A DNA stretch of 64,000 nt from Sphingomonas xanthus (GCF_007998985.1 NZ_CP041659.1:2106001-2170000); one strand, 5' to 3'. Positions 51,770 to 61,412 are shown, counted from the first letter of the stretch. Notes: generated by a model not told the origin, from the letters alone. Program-made: numbers and translations.

Positions 51770-54061
51770 TCATGCGACCCGCCTCTTGCGTTCCGCAAGT
51801 AGTCGCTTGGTCAAATCGTTAACGCTGCTTGGGCGGCCGACGACAAACCCTTGAGCGACTTCGCATTTCATTGCGACGAGCATGTCGAGCAGTTCGCGGG
51901 TCTCGACACCTTCGGCGACGACCCGGCGGCCGAGCGAGTGGGCGAGAGCAATCGTCGACTGGACCATGACCAGGTCGCTACGATGGTCGCGCATGGACTT
52001 CACGAAACCCTGGTCGATCTTGATCTCGCCGGCAGGGATTTTCTTCAGATATTCGAGCGTGGACAGGCCCGTGCCATAGTCGTCGATCGAGATGTTCACA
52101 CCGAGATCCCGAAGGCCAAACAGGGGGGCGGTACCTGAACCGCTGGCCATCGCCGCGGTCTCGGTCAGCTCGAGCGTCAGGCGGGCAGGATCAAGACCGT
52201 GTCGGTCGAGGACTTCCTTCACCTTGGACAAGAGTGACTTGTCGGTGAGCATGCGGGCAGAAAGGTTCACCGCCATGTCGAAGTCGCCATATTCGCGGTT
52301 TATCCGCGCGGCCTCGGCGACCGCCTTATCGAGCACGAACATCGTGAGCTTCTCGATCCGATCACTTTGTTCGGCCGCAGTAACGAACTCGACTGGGCTG
52401 ATCGGACCCTTTTCCGGATGTGTCCACCGGGCAAGCGCCTCCGCACCCCTGATCAGGTTTGTCCGAAGATCGAGCTGGGGCTGGAAGGCGACCCACACCT
52501 GGCCATGGTCAATGGCATCGTCGAGCTGACTAAGCAGCGAAAGGCGCCAGTCGACGTCCTTGAGACGTTCAGGATCGTGATATTTCCAGCGCAGGCCCTC
52601 GCTGCTCGCCTCATCAGCGGCAACAAGCGCGCTTTGCAGGCGATTTGCGAGAGTGCGACCGCTTCCGATTTCGACACCGAAACTGATCGCAATATCGAAC
52701 GGGCGGCGATCGACCTTAGCGGGGCTCCGGAACAGAGCGTGCAGCGCTTCAATATGATGACCGATGGCGGTGGTGCTCGGCACGGTCCAGGCGAAGATGC
52801 CTTCGTCGCCCTGGTAGATTGTTGAAACTTCCGAGCCGACCCGGAGGCGAGATGTGATCTGGCCGACCAGCGCTTTTTCCTGCGCGATCGTCAGCGTGGA
52901 GACGATCTGGGGATAGTTGATGACGCGGGCCACAACCAGCGGCCGATTACGCTCGCCGCGCGAACGGCGCAGCGCGGTGAGATTGGGAAGACCGCTAACG
53001 ACATTTGTGAGGCCGCGGCGCCTGGCTTGCTCAATGACGATGCCGACCGCGACCCAAAGAAGGGCGAACATCCCAGGCGTGATGTCGAAGAATATCTGTG
53101 AGCGTTCGCTAACCAGCGGCGCGGTGATCAGCACCGCCAAAGTTGCGCTGATGGCTGCGAGCTGGGTCGTGGGTCCAAGGCGCGCGGTCAGCAGCAGCGT
53201 GGCTGCTGCCAACAGGAATGCTGGAATCCATCCGAAGTCGACCGGTGCGCCATCAAGCATCGTCTCGGCGCCGATCATGTGAATGTAGACGCCGCTGATG
53301 CGCCCCCAGCCAGGCACGTTCCACTGGTCGCCAAGTCGATTTGACACAGGAGCAATGACCGCGGTCTTGCCGGTCAGCATCGTGGCGGGGATACGCCCGG
53401 CCATAACGTCCGAGGCGCTTACGACAGGGATGCTTTCAGGCGAATAGCTGTAATCGACGCGAAATTCGTCAGTCGTCGGCTTCTCTACCGATGCCAGGGC
53501 CATGGCCATCGACGGGATGACAGTCGAGCCGTAGCGGGCGCCTCCGGGGAGGCGCCATACCTCATTGGCGTAATTGTAATACATGCCGGTGCTTGCCAGC
53601 TTCACATGGCGTTCGAACTCGGGGAGGGCGCCGATTTCAGTCCGGCTGCCCTGTTGCGGGCCGACACGCGGCAGATAGCCGACGGTGACGTCGCCCGAGC
53701 TAGCGAAGGCCTGTTCGAGCCGCTTGTCTTCGCGCGCAGTCGTCCGCTCGGAAAACAGCCAGTCATGGACCTGCTTTTTGGGTTTGGCCTTTTCGATCGC
53801 CTCAACGAGCTGGGCATAACGGCTGCGCGGCCAGGGCCAGCGGCCTACATCGCGCAGCGACTTTTCGTCGACCGCTACCAGCACGATCTGGCCGCTGACC
53901 GGCTTTTCGTTGATGTGATTTCGGACGATGCGAAGGCGATCCTCGACATATTCGCCAGCGCCGATCAAGCCGAACAACAGGCTCATGGCCAGCGCCCAGC
54001 CAAGCAGCTTGGCTGGCCGGAAAGGCCCGGCATTCCTGTCTTGGCGCTTCATCCATCGCAT
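51770..54061 (-). CDS. CHASE2-EAL protein with degenerate GGDEF
   Basis: This is a 763-residue membrane protein. A first helix (about 19-37) is followed by an extracytoplasmic CHASE2 domain (40-280) with VAVDEKSLRDVGRWPWPRS. Three helices lie at 285-345. A GGDEF-like domain has its signature changed to YQGDEGIFAW, so it should not make c-di-GMP. The EAL domain (515-755) keeps AEALARW, NLSARML, LELTET, IDDYGTG, EIKID, AEGVET and QGF, so hydrolysis is likely. CHASE2 senses unknown external signals. It separates pntAA from pntAB, on the opposite strand. Confidence 0.88.
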   Translation of the reverse strand: MRWMKRQDRNAGPFRPAKLLGWALAMSLLFGLIGAGEYVEDRLRIVRNHINEKPVSGQIVLVAVDEKSLRDVGRWPWPRSRYAQLVEAIEKAKPKKQVHDWLFSERTTAREDKRLEQAFASSGDVTVGYLPRVGPQQGSRTEIGALPEFERHVKLASTGMYYNYANEVWRLPGGARYGSTVIPSMAMALASVEKPTTDEFRVDYSYSPESIPVVSASDVMAGRIPATMLTGKTAVIAPVSNRLGDQWNVPGWGRISGVYIHMIGAETMLDGAPVDFGWIPAFLLAAATLLLTARLGPTTQLAAISATLAVLITAPLVSERSQIFFDITPGMFALLWVAVGIVIEQARRRGLTNVVSGLPNLTALRRSRGERNRPLVVARVINYPQIVSTLTIAQEKALVGQITSRLRVGSEVSTIYQGDEGIFAWTVPSTTAIGHHIEALHALFRSPAKVDRRPFDIAISFGVEIGSGRTLANRLQSALVAADEASSEGLRWKYHDPERLKDVDWRLSLLSQLDDAIDHGQVWVAFQPQLDLRTNLIRGAEALARWTHPEKGPISPVEFVTAAEQSDRIEKLTMFVLDKAVAEAARINREYGDFDMAVNLSARMLTDKSLLSKVKEVLDRHGLDPARLTLELTETAAMASGSGTAPLFGLRDLGVNISIDDYGTGLSTLEYLKKIPAGEIKIDQGFVKSMRDHRSDLVMVQSTIALAHSLGRRVVAEGVETRELLDMLVAMKCEVAQGFVVGRPSSVNDLTKRLLAERKRRVA

Positions 54062-54221
54062 GGACGGGCAAATCCTCTGTCGCTCCTCCTGCCTATGCCG
54101 CGAAAAAGGTTATCAAAACGGAAACCCATTTCGATTAACGACCTGCCCGCACTCTCTGAAGCGCCGCCCTCGACAAGCCCCTCCTGCCTTGCCACAAGAT
54201 CGGGGCAACAGAGGGGAGGGC

Positions 54222-54515
54222 GTGTTGGACTTCATCTCGATCCTATCGATCTTCGTGCTGGCATGTTTCGTCGGCTATTATGTGGTTTGGTCAGTCACCC
54301 CCGCGCTGCACACGCCCTTGATGGCGGTGACCAATGCCATTTCCTCGGTGATTATCGTTGGGGCGCTGATCGCGGCGGCCGCGGCGGGCAATGCCCAGGC
54401 CAAGTGGCTGGGCCTGATTGGCGTAGCCCTCGCCAGCGTCAATATCTTCGGCGGCTTTGCCGTCACCCAGCGGATGCTGGCAATGTACAAGAAGAAGGAG
54501 CGCCGCGATGCATGA
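54222..54515 (+). CDS. pntAB: NAD(P) transhydrogenase, alpha subunit part 2 (membrane)
   Basis: This is a 97-residue membrane protein with three helices (about 5-28, 36-54, 60-82). It matches the PntAB half of the alpha subunit, with the polar MYKKKERRD end. The GTG at 54222 follows GAGGGGAGGG closely. It overlaps pntB by 8 bases. The distance to pntAA (2.8 kb) is unusual, as these three are normally adjacent. Confidence 0.88.
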   Translation: MLDFISILSIFVLACFVGYYVVWSVTPALHTPLMAVTNAISSVIIVGALIAAAAAGNAQAKWLGLIGVALASVNIFGGFAVTQRMLAMYKKKERRDA

Positions 54516-55917
54516 GGCCGCGGCAATCCCCGCCTGGGTGCTGATTGCCTATCTGGTCAGCGGCATTTGCTTCATTCTTGCCCTGCGCGGCCTGTCGAGC
54601 CCGGTAAGCAGCCAACGCGGCAATCGCCTTGGCATGATCGGCATGGGGATCGCAGTAGGGACCACGCTGGTAACCCACGAAATCGCCGGTCTCGGGGAAA
54701 TCCTCATTGCCATTGGTCTTGGCGGTGCAGTCGGGTTCCTCGTTGCCCGGCGGATCCAGATGACCGCCATGCCGCAGCTGGTTGCGGCTTTCCACTCGCT
54801 CGTTGGCATGGCCGCAGTCCTCGTGGGCGCCGCGGCATTTTTGAATCCTGGCGCCTTTGGTATCACGGACTCGGCGGGCGCGATCATGCCGGTGAGCAGG
54901 ATCGAAATGGGGCTCGGTGTCGCAATTGGCGCGATCACATTCTCCGGTTCGGTGATCGCTTTCTTGAAGTTGAACGGGAGTATGAGCGGCGCGCCGATCC
55001 TGCTGCCGCTGCGCCATGTCATCAATCTCGGCACGCTGGCCGCAATCCTTGGATTGATCGGCTACTTTACGCTCGACCAGAGCCCCTGGATTTTCTGGAC
55101 GGTTGTGGCCCTGAGCTTCCTGATCGGTTTCCTCCTGATCATCCCGATCGGCGGCGCAGACATGCCGGTCGTGGTCTCGATGCTGAATAGCTATTCGGGC
55201 TGGGCTGCGGCGGCGATGGGGTTCACGCTGGGCAATACGGCGATGATCATTACGGGCGCATTGGTCGGCTCGTCTGGCGCGATCCTCAGCTACATCATGT
55301 GCCGGGCAATGAACCGCAGTTTCATATCTGTCATCGCCGGTGGGTTTGGTGCCGTTGCCAGCAGCGGCGCGACCGAAGCCATCGATCGGCCCTACAAGCG
55401 CGGCAGCGCCGAGGATGCAGCTTTTTTGATGAGCCAGGCCGACAAGGTCATCATCGTTCCTGGTTACGGCATGGCTGTCGCCCAGGCGCAGCATGTTCTG
55501 CGGGAAATGACCGACCTTCTGAAGGAAGAGGGGGTGGAGGTTAAGTTCGCCATTCATCCGGTCGCTGGCCGCATGCCGGGGCATATGAATGTGCTGCTGG
55601 CCGAAGCCAGCGTTCCCTATGACGAGGTATTCGAGCTGGAGGACATCAACAGCGAGTTCGCCACCGCCGACGTCGCCTTCGTGATCGGCGCCAATGACGT
55701 AACTAACCCTGCCGCCAAGACGGACAAGGGATCCCCGATTTACGGGATGCCGGTATTAGACGTGGAAAAGGCTCGCACCGTCCTGTTCATCAAGCGCAGC
55801 ATGGGCGGGGCGGGTTACGCGGGTGTCGACAACGAGCTATTCTATCGCGACAACACGATGATGCTCCTCGCCGATGCTAAAAAGATGGTCGAGGAGATCG
55901 TTAAGGCCTTGGGTTAA
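54508..55917 (+). CDS. pntB: NAD(P) transhydrogenase beta subunit
   Basis: This is a 469-residue subunit with an N-terminal proton-channel part of about nine helices (1-280), then the NADP(H) domain III. Motifs include GIAVGTTLVTHEI, IPIGGADMPVVVSMLNSYSGWAAA, GYGMAVAQAQH, FAIHPVAGRMPGHMNVLLAEA, VIGANDVTNPAA and IYGMPVLDV. The ATG at 54508 lies inside pntAB. The motif order is complete. Confidence 0.94.
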   Translation: MHEAAAIPAWVLIAYLVSGICFILALRGLSSPVSSQRGNRLGMIGMGIAVGTTLVTHEIAGLGEILIAIGLGGAVGFLVARRIQMTAMPQLVAAFHSLVGMAAVLVGAAAFLNPGAFGITDSAGAIMPVSRIEMGLGVAIGAITFSGSVIAFLKLNGSMSGAPILLPLRHVINLGTLAAILGLIGYFTLDQSPWIFWTVVALSFLIGFLLIIPIGGADMPVVVSMLNSYSGWAAAAMGFTLGNTAMIITGALVGSSGAILSYIMCRAMNRSFISVIAGGFGAVASSGATEAIDRPYKRGSAEDAAFLMSQADKVIIVPGYGMAVAQAQHVLREMTDLLKEEGVEVKFAIHPVAGRMPGHMNVLLAEASVPYDEVFELEDINSEFATADVAFVIGANDVTNPAAKTDKGSPIYGMPVLDVEKARTVLFIKRSMGGAGYAGVDNELFYRDNTMMLLADAKKMVEEIVKALG

Positions 55918-56007
55918 CGGAACTTCCCCTGCTAACCCGGGGATAGATTCGCATCTGGGTTGAAGCCCCCAGCCGGAGCCCCGGCGGGGAGTCCGGGGAG
56001 GGACAAA

Positions 56008-56724
56008 GTGAGGAAATTGGGAATTATTGGCGGCGCGACCTGGTCGTCGACGGCATTGTACTACGATCACATCAATCGCGGCGTAGCCCGGCGGCTGGGC
56101 GGATTGCACAGTGCGCGCCTCATCCTCGAGAGCTTTGACTTTGCGGAATATGCCGCCTTCCACCAGGCAGACGACTGGGCAGGGGGCAATGCGATGGTGG
56201 TCGATGCCGCCCGCCGGCTAAGGATAGCGGGAGCGGAAGGACTGCTCCTCGCATCCAATACCATGCACAAGGCCGCCCAGGAGGCGATCGCCGCGACCAA
56301 CCTTCCGTTGCTGGACATCCGCGTTGCGACCGCTGAGCGCCTTATCGCAGACGGGCGCAGCCGTATCGCGCTGTTGGGTACCCGTTTCACGATGACTGAG
56401 CCGTTCGCTCGGGCGCCCTATGAAGATCGCGGTCTCGTCATTCATGAGCTGACGCCCGAATGGCGCGCCGAGGTCGACCGGATCATCTACGAGGAACTGG
56501 CGGCGGGCAGGGTCATCCGCGAAAGCCAACGCAAGCTGAAGACGCTGATCACCGAGCTTGGCAAGCAGAAGGTCCAGGCTGTCGTGTTGGGTTGCACGGA
56601 GCTCGTGCTGGCCGTGGACACACGCGCCAATGTGCTGCCGGTCCACGATACCACCGCGATCCATGCCGGCATGGCAGTCGAATGGATGCTCGAGGAGCCG
56701 GAAGAGGCGCGGGCCGCGGCCTGA
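56008..56724 (+). CDS. aspartate/glutamate racemase family protein, one Cys missing
   Basis: This is a 238-residue protein. It starts with the GTG at 56008 (VRKLGIIGGATWSSTALYY) after GGGAGGGA. The fold has the SNTMHKA motif and the VLGCTELVLAV motif near the C-terminus. YgeA-type racemases use two cysteines, one just before NTMH and one in GCTE. Here the first position is alanine, so only one catalytic cysteine remains. It could act as a different lyase or a one-base racemase. Confidence 0.82.
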   Translation: MRKLGIIGGATWSSTALYYDHINRGVARRLGGLHSARLILESFDFAEYAAFHQADDWAGGNAMVVDAARRLRIAGAEGLLLASNTMHKAAQEAIAATNLPLLDIRVATAERLIADGRSRIALLGTRFTMTEPFARAPYEDRGLVIHELTPEWRAEVDRIIYEELAAGRVIRESQRKLKTLITELGKQKVQAVVLGCTELVLAVDTRANVLPVHDTTAIHAGMAVEWMLEEPEEARAAA

Positions 56725-57084
56725 CTATCGCGCCGGTTTCGGCTCGATGATGAGGTAGATGGCGGTCTCTGGGCCAACGTTCACAACTTCGTGCCAGCCG
56801 ACCCCGTCGCTTGACCAGCTAGCGCCGGTCATGAGCTTTCGCTCGACGGTGCCCTTGGCATCGGTGATCCGCATCGTCCCGCCTTGCACGATGTAACCCC
56901 AGTGCGGACGGTGCCAGTGCCGCTCATGCCCGACGCCCGGGGGAAACGTGCAACGGCCGACGCGCATTGCTGCGTCGTCGCGGAGCACTTCGCAGACCTT
57001 CTGTCCCTTCCAGCCGGCGTCGAAGGCCTCGGGCAGGGGCTCAGCGGCAGAGACAGCGGATAGTGCGATAAGCGTCATGATCAT
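56725..57084 (-). CDS. secreted cupin-fold protein
   Basis: This is a 119-residue protein with a short signal (TLIALSAVSAAEP). The cupin motif reads GVGHERHWHRPHWGYIVQGG, with three histidines and a glutamate able to bind metal. The second motif WHEVVNVGPETA contains another histidine. The role is unknown. It is divergent from uvrC with 52 bases between starts, and its stop directly follows the racemase stop on the other strand. Confidence 0.75.
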   Translation of the reverse strand: MIMTLIALSAVSAAEPLPEAFDAGWKGQKVCEVLRDDAAMRVGRCTFPPGVGHERHWHRPHWGYIVQGGTMRITDAKGTVERKLMTGASWSSDGVGWHEVVNVGPETAIYLIIEPKPAR

Positions 57085-57136
57085 TGGCGCGGCTTGCCCT
57101 CTCGCGTCGCGGCGCTCAAGTCCCTACATCCATGCC

Positions 57137-59074
57137 GTGAACAAGGCCGACCGACCTGACGATCCTCGCGGCGCATCGCGGTTCAACGAGGAAAAGGCGA
57201 CTGACGCGCTCCGTGGGGCCGAAACGCCTGACCTCGAAGCGGGTATCGATGCGATCCGCAACGTGTTGCGGACACTGCCAGCGCGCCCCGGCGTCTACCG
57301 GATGCACGACGCCATGGGCGATGTTCTCTATGTTGGGAAAGCCAAGGCGCTCAAGAACCGCGTGACGAATTACACGCAGGTAGCTCGCTTACCGAAGCGG
57401 CTGCAGAGAATGGTCGCACAAACGCGGTCCATGACGATCGTGACTACGCGCACCGAGGCGGAAGCTCTGCTGCTCGAGGCGCAGCTGATCAAGCGCTTCC
57501 GGCCGGCGTACAATGTCCTGCTACGCGACGACAAAAGCTTTCCATTCATCCTGCTGCGTGAAGATCATGCCTTTCCGCAGGTGCGCAAGCATCGCGGGGC
57601 GCGGCGCGCCAAAGGGCAATATTTCGGGCCGTTCGCAAGCGCCGGTTCGGTCACCAGCACACTTAATGCGTTGCAGAAACTGTTCCTTCTAAGAAGCTGT
57701 TCAGACAGCTTTTTTTCTAATCGTACGCGGCCTTGTCTATTGTACCAGATCAAGCGTTGCTCGGCTCCATGTGTCGGACGGATCAGTGAAGCCGAATATG
57801 CGGAATTGGTCGAGGACGCGAAGCTGTTCCTGGCCGGTAAGTCGACCGGAGTGCAGGCGCGGCTTGGCAAGCAGATGGCCGAGGCGGCAGCCAGGCAGGA
57901 TTTTGAGCTCGCGGCGGTCTATCGGGACCGGTTGCGTGCGCTGACCTATGTCCAGGGCAGCCAAACGGTGCATAGCGAGGGGCTGGGTGACGGCGATATA
58001 TTCGCGCTCGCATGCAAGGCGGGCCAGATGTGCATCCAGGCATTCTTCATTCGCGGCGGCCAGAATTGGGGACATCGAAGCTTCTTCCCAGCGCATACGC
58101 AGGACGTGCCCGAGGACGAAGTGCTGAGCGATTTCCTCATGCAGTTTTACGAGGAAGTGCCTCCGCCCAAGCGGATATTGCTCGATCGGGATCTGCCGGA
58201 AGCCGCGCTGATCGGCGAGGCGCTGGCGGAGCGAGCGGGGAGCAAGGTCGAAATTGCACAGCCGCAGCGCGGCGCGCGGCGAAAGCTGATCGAGCAAGCG
58301 CGGCGCAATGCCGAGGAGGCGCTCGATCGGCGGCTGGCGGAATCGACTACCCAGGGAAAGCTGCTGCGCGAGTTGGCGGATGCGTTTGAATTACCCGAGC
58401 CGCCCAAGCGCATCGAGATTTACGACAACAGCCATATCATGGGTGCTCATGCCACTGGAGCCATGGTGGTTGCCGGGCCCGAAGGCTTCCGCAAGAACGC
58501 CTATCGCAAGTTCAACATTAGGTCATCGATTACACCCGGCGACGATTTTGGAATGATGCGGGAAGTGCTGGAGCGGCGCTTTGCCCGTCTTGAGAAGGAA
58601 GATCCGGACCGTGGTGGAGGTGAATGGCCTGATTTGCTGGTGATCGACGGCGGCAAGGGGCAATTGTCGGCAGTGCTAGAAATCATGGAAGAAATGGGCG
58701 TCCAGGACGTGCCTGTCGTCAGCGTCGCCAAGGGTCCGGACCGCAACGCCGGACGCGAGATCTTTCATATGCCGGGTGGCCGCGAAGTGAGTTTTCCTCC
58801 GAATTCGGGGCTGCTGTTCTTCCTCCAGCGGCTTCGCGACGAGGCGCACCGCTTCGCCATCGGGACCCACCGGCAGAAACGTGCCAAGAGCCTGACGACT
58901 TCGACCTTGGACGAGGTTCCCGGCATTGGTCCCAGCCGCAAGCGCGCGCTGCTGATGCACTTCGGGACAGCGCGTGCGGTAAAGGGCGCAGCGCTCGAGG
59001 ATCTTGAGCGGGCACCGGGGATCAGCAAGGCGATGGCGCGCCAGATCCACGATTACTTCCATCCCGGCAGCTGA
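57137..59074 (+). CDS. uvrC: excinuclease ABC subunit C
   Basis: This is a 645-residue nuclease that makes both cuts around DNA damage in nucleotide excision repair. The GIY-YIG domain (about 40-120) has PGVYRMHD and [15 protein letters not shown] UvrB-binding UVR motif (about 250-285) and the C-terminal RNase H-like domain follow ([12 protein letters not shown] and [11 protein letters not shown]). The end has two HhH motifs ([23 protein letters not shown]). The start is the GTG at 57137, with poor ribosome binding site support. It overlaps recO by one base. Confidence 0.94.
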   Translation: MNKADRPDDPRGASRFNEEKATDALRGAETPDLEAGIDAIRNVLRTLPARPGVYRMHDAMGDVLYVGKAKALKNRVTNYTQVARLPKRLQRMVAQTRSMTIVTTRTEAEALLLEAQLIKRFRPAYNVLLRDDKSFPFILLREDHAFPQVRKHRGARRAKGQYFGPFASAGSVTSTLNALQKLFLLRSCSDSFFSNRTRPCLLYQIKRCSAPCVGRISEAEYAELVEDAKLFLAGKSTGVQARLGKQMAEAAARQDFELAAVYRDRLRALTYVQGSQTVHSEGLGDGDIFALACKAGQMCIQAFFIRGGQNWGHRSFFPAHTQDVPEDEVLSDFLMQFYEEVPPPKRILLDRDLPEAALIGEALAERAGSKVEIAQPQRGARRKLIEQARRNAEEALDRRLAESTTQGKLLRELADAFELPEPPKRIEIYDNSHIMGAHATGAMVVAGPEGFRKNAYRKFNIRSSITPGDDFGMMREVLERRFARLEKEDPDRGGGEWPDLLVIDGGKGQLSAVLEIMEEMGVQDVPVVSVAKGPDRNAGREIFHMPGGREVSFPPNSGLLFFLQRLRDEAHRFAIGTHRQKRAKSLTTSTLDEVPGIGPSRKRALLMHFGTARAVKGAALEDLERAPGISKAMARQIHDYFHPGS

Positions 59075-59811
59075 TGCGGATCGTTACGCCGGCCATTGTC
59101 GTCGCCATGCGCCCGCATGGCGAACACGGCGCAGTTGTGCGCTTGCTGACTCCAGAGCACGGGCTTCAGGCGGGCTATGTGCGAGGAGCGCGGGGGCGGC
59201 GGCTACGCCCGGTATTGATCCCTGGGAACCTGGTCGAGGCGACACTAAGCGCGCGAACCGAGACACAACTCGCCCAGGCTATGGTCGAACCGGTGCGAAG
59301 CCGGGCGCCGCTGCTGCAGGAGCCGCTTCCAGCTGCGGCAATTGATTGGGTTTGCGCGCTAACGGCGACCGTTCTGCCGGAAGGACAACCCTATGCCACG
59401 CTATATCAGGCGCTCGATGGCCTGATCGGCGCGATTGAGGCAGCGCCTGCCGCGAGCGGTTGGGGCAGCTCCCTGGTGAGGTATGAATTGCTACTGCTTG
59501 CCGAGCAGGGATTTGGTCTCGATCTCGGCCAATGTGCCGCAAGCGGCGCGACTGATCGGCTTGTTGCCGTCAGTCCACGGTCTGGAAGAGCGGTGAGCGC
59601 GGCAGAAGCGGCGCCATATGCGGGAAAGCTGCTGCCGCTCCCGCCATTCCTCGTGGGGGGCGGTACTGCGGATTGGCCGGACATCCTCGATGGGCTGCGG
59701 CTGACCGGTCATTTCCTGAGCCGCGACCTGCTTGGTGACCGGGTCGCGCCAGTGGAGGCAGCGCGGGATCGGCTTATCGAACGCTTGCGTAGGGCTGCTG
59801 GAACGGCCTAG
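59074..59811 (+). CDS. recO: DNA repair protein RecO
   Basis: This is a 245-residue protein that loads RecA with RecR. The N-terminal OB-fold starts [21 protein letters not shown], with [17 protein letters not shown]. The rest is helical with the [14 protein letters not shown] motif. It lacks the zinc-finger cysteines (only a few Cys), as many proteobacterial RecO do. The ATG at 59074 shares its A with the uvrC stop TGA. It is followed by apaG 8 bases later. Confidence 0.93.
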   Translation: MRIVTPAIVVAMRPHGEHGAVVRLLTPEHGLQAGYVRGARGRRLRPVLIPGNLVEATLSARTETQLAQAMVEPVRSRAPLLQEPLPAAAIDWVCALTATVLPEGQPYATLYQALDGLIGAIEAAPAASGWGSSLVRYELLLLAEQGFGLDLGQCAASGATDRLVAVSPRSGRAVSAAEAAPYAGKLLPLPPFLVGGGTADWPDILDGLRLTGHFLSRDLLGDRVAPVEAARDRLIERLRRAAGTA

Positions 59812-59819
59812 CGTTAACC

Positions 59820-60215
59820 ATGGCCGACACGCTTGCCCTATTATTTCCTGCTGAAGCCACCACCGGCGCCATTACGGTGCGCGTAGCGGTCAGCTATTTG
59901 GTCGAGCAGTCTGCTCCCGAACAGCAGCGTTGGTTCTGGTCCTATCACATCCGGGTTGAGAACAACGGCGAGAACCCAGTCCAGCTCCTCGCGCGTCATT
60001 GGAAAATTATCGATGGCCATGGGAATGTCCACGAAGTCCGCGGGCAGGGCGTCGTCGGCGAGATGCCAGTCATCAAGCCGGGTGAGAGCTATGATTATGT
60101 GTCAGGGTGCCCTCTCGACACGCCATCGGGCTCGATGAGTGGATTTTACCAGTTGGTGGACGACCAAGGGGACGCGATTGAAGCCGTCATTCCCAAGTTT
60201 GAACTGACGAGCTGA
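59820..60215 (+). CDS. apaG: ApaG family protein
   Basis: This is a 131-residue ApaG fold protein (immunoglobulin-like, DUF525). Motifs are YHIRVENNGENPVQLLARHW, GQGVVGEMPVIKPGESYDY and SGFYQLVD. ApaG is linked to cobalt resistance and magnesium efflux, though its reaction is debated. It probably belongs to the same transcript as uvrC and recO. Confidence 0.92.
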   Translation: MADTLALLFPAEATTGAITVRVAVSYLVEQSAPEQQRWFWSYHIRVENNGENPVQLLARHWKIIDGHGNVHEVRGQGVVGEMPVIKPGESYDYVSGCPLDTPSGSMSGFYQLVDDQGDAIEAVIPKFELTS

Positions 60216-60243
60216 ATAACGAGGGCCGGGATGAGGCTAGTCT

Positions 60244-60630
60244 TCAGTCGGGAATGACGAGCAATCGTACCGGACCGGATGCATCGCTCCGATTTGACAA
60301 TGCGTGCCTAATCCCAGCGCAATCTGCATGACCTGATGAAATTAGAGGGAAATCGGCACGACCGGGAACCTGCTGTGCCTTGCTGTTCGGATGTTCAATA
60401 GCCACTCGATAGCTGCCCACGGGCATGTTTGAATGTAGGCACCCGACTGCATCGTCAGGGCTTGATGACGACACCATTTGTATCCTGACGGCGGGTGCAA
60501 CGGAAACCCTGATGTTCACAATTGCTTTGTCCGAGGCCCCTTGGCCAGCCTCGCCCAAGGCGGGGGCGGTCAGCAATGCTGCACCCGAAAACAGGACTAC
60601 GCTCGAAAGTGTCCGGATGCTTGCGATCAT
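60244..60630 (-). CDS. small secreted pilin-like protein (SCPU-type), antiparallel
   Basis: This is a 128-residue protein with a signal peptide (TLSSVVLFSGAALLTAPALG). The mature part has two cysteines (GCLHSNMPVGSYRVAIEHP and SSGHADCAGI) and ends VRLLVIPD. This is the same layout as the two plus-strand proteins at 60844 and 61413. The ATG at 60628-60630 has AGGAG nine bases upstream, held in the loop of a hairpin. Orientation is opposite to the rest of the pilus locus. Pilin function is inferred from the shared layout. Confidence 0.65.
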   Translation of the reverse strand: MIASIRTLSSVVLFSGAALLTAPALGEAGQGASDKAIVNIRVSVAPAVRIQMVSSSSPDDAVGCLHSNMPVGSYRVAIEHPNSKAQQVPGRADFPLISSGHADCAGIRHALSNRSDASGPVRLLVIPD

Positions 60631-60632
60631 GA

Positions 60633-60651
60633 GTTTCACTCCTGGTGAAAC
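60633..60651 (-). promoter_or_regulatory. hairpin presenting the ribosome binding site of the 60244 gene
   Basis: On the minus strand GTTTCAC (60651-60645) and GTGAAAC (60639-60633) form a perfect 7-bp stem. The loop CAGGA and first stem base hold the AGGAG site. The stem ends 2 bases before the ATG. The fold would control how easily the ribosome reaches the site. Confidence 0.55.
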
Positions 60652-60764
60652 ACTCTGCCGCCGCAAGGCGTAGGATCCCCTAACTTTCCTTCCAGAACGG
60701 ACCATTGCCTAACTGCGATGCGCAATCCGCATAGCATCATGGAAAGGCGTTTAATTCAAGATCG

Positions 60765-60780
60765 TTAGGCGAAAATTAAC
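60765..60780 (+). promoter_or_regulatory. CtrA-like box upstream of the pilus genes
   Basis: TTAG-N7-TTAAC (60765-60780) differs by one base from the CtrA consensus TTAA-N7-TTAA. It lies 64 bases before the ATG at 60844. CtrA controls pilus and flagellar genes in alphaproteobacteria. Confidence 0.35.
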
Positions 60781-60843
60781 CGTCTCCTTCTACCGGAGGA
60801 AGGTCCGAAATGGACCATTTGTCTTGTAGAAAAGGAAACTGTG

Positions 60844-61389
60844 ATGTCCGCGACTATCAAACAGTGCGCTCTTGCGCTGTTGCTCGTCGGATCGTCCGGC
60901 GTCGCATATGCGTCGACGCAAGGCACGGCCGGAGCGACTTCGTCGGGAAGCGTCAACATTAATGCTTCAGTGCCCGCGCGGGTTCGGATTTCCAACCTGT
61001 CGGATGTCAATCTCAGCAATGTGGATCCAATGGTGGACGCACTCAACGCTCAAAGCGTTTGCGTCTGGAGCAACACGTCTACTCGCGGCTACAATGTCAC
61101 TGCGAGCGGAAGTGGGGCAGGAAACGCCTTCACGTTGAGCAGCGGCGCCCTCCCGGTTGTTCCCTATAGCGTCGAGTGGGCGGCCTCCGCCGGCCAGAGC
61201 ACGGGTACTGGGCTCGCCACGGGCGTTGCGCTTACCGGCCTGGTGTCGACGGCAACCTCGGCGGACTGTTCCTCCGGACCTGCCAACAGCGCCAGCCTTG
61301 TCGTGAAGATTGCTTCCCCTGAGCTGCAGGCCATGCCGGCCTCTACCAACTATACGGGGTCGCTGACTTTGCTCGTAGCGCCCGAGTAA
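60844..61389 (+). CDS. secreted SCPU-type pilin-like protein 1
   Basis: This is a 181-residue protein with a signal peptide (QCALALLLVGSSGVAYAST). The mature part is rich in Ser, Ala and Gly and has two cysteines (SVCVWSNTSTRGYNVTASGS and TSADCSSGP). It ends SLTLLVAPE. This matches the spore coat U / chaperone-usher subunit fold seen in many proteobacterial pili. The ATG at 60844 follows AAGGAAA. A second copy, 40% or more alike by eye, follows at 61413, then an usher. Confidence 0.75.
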   Translation: MSATIKQCALALLLVGSSGVAYASTQGTAGATSSGSVNINASVPARVRISNLSDVNLSNVDPMVDALNAQSVCVWSNTSTRGYNVTASGSGAGNAFTLSSGALPVVPYSVEWAASAGQSTGTGLATGVALTGLVSTATSADCSSGPANSASLVVKIASPELQAMPASTNYTGSLTLLVAPE

Positions 61390-61412
61390 CCGGGCTGCTG
61401 CCGGCCGTGCCA

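Noticed and set aside
53606..54544. A 312-residue plus-strand frame opposite the CHASE2-EAL gene and pntAB
   Set aside because: It has no coherent domain; the genuine genes are on the minus strand (EAL) and in the pntAB frame.
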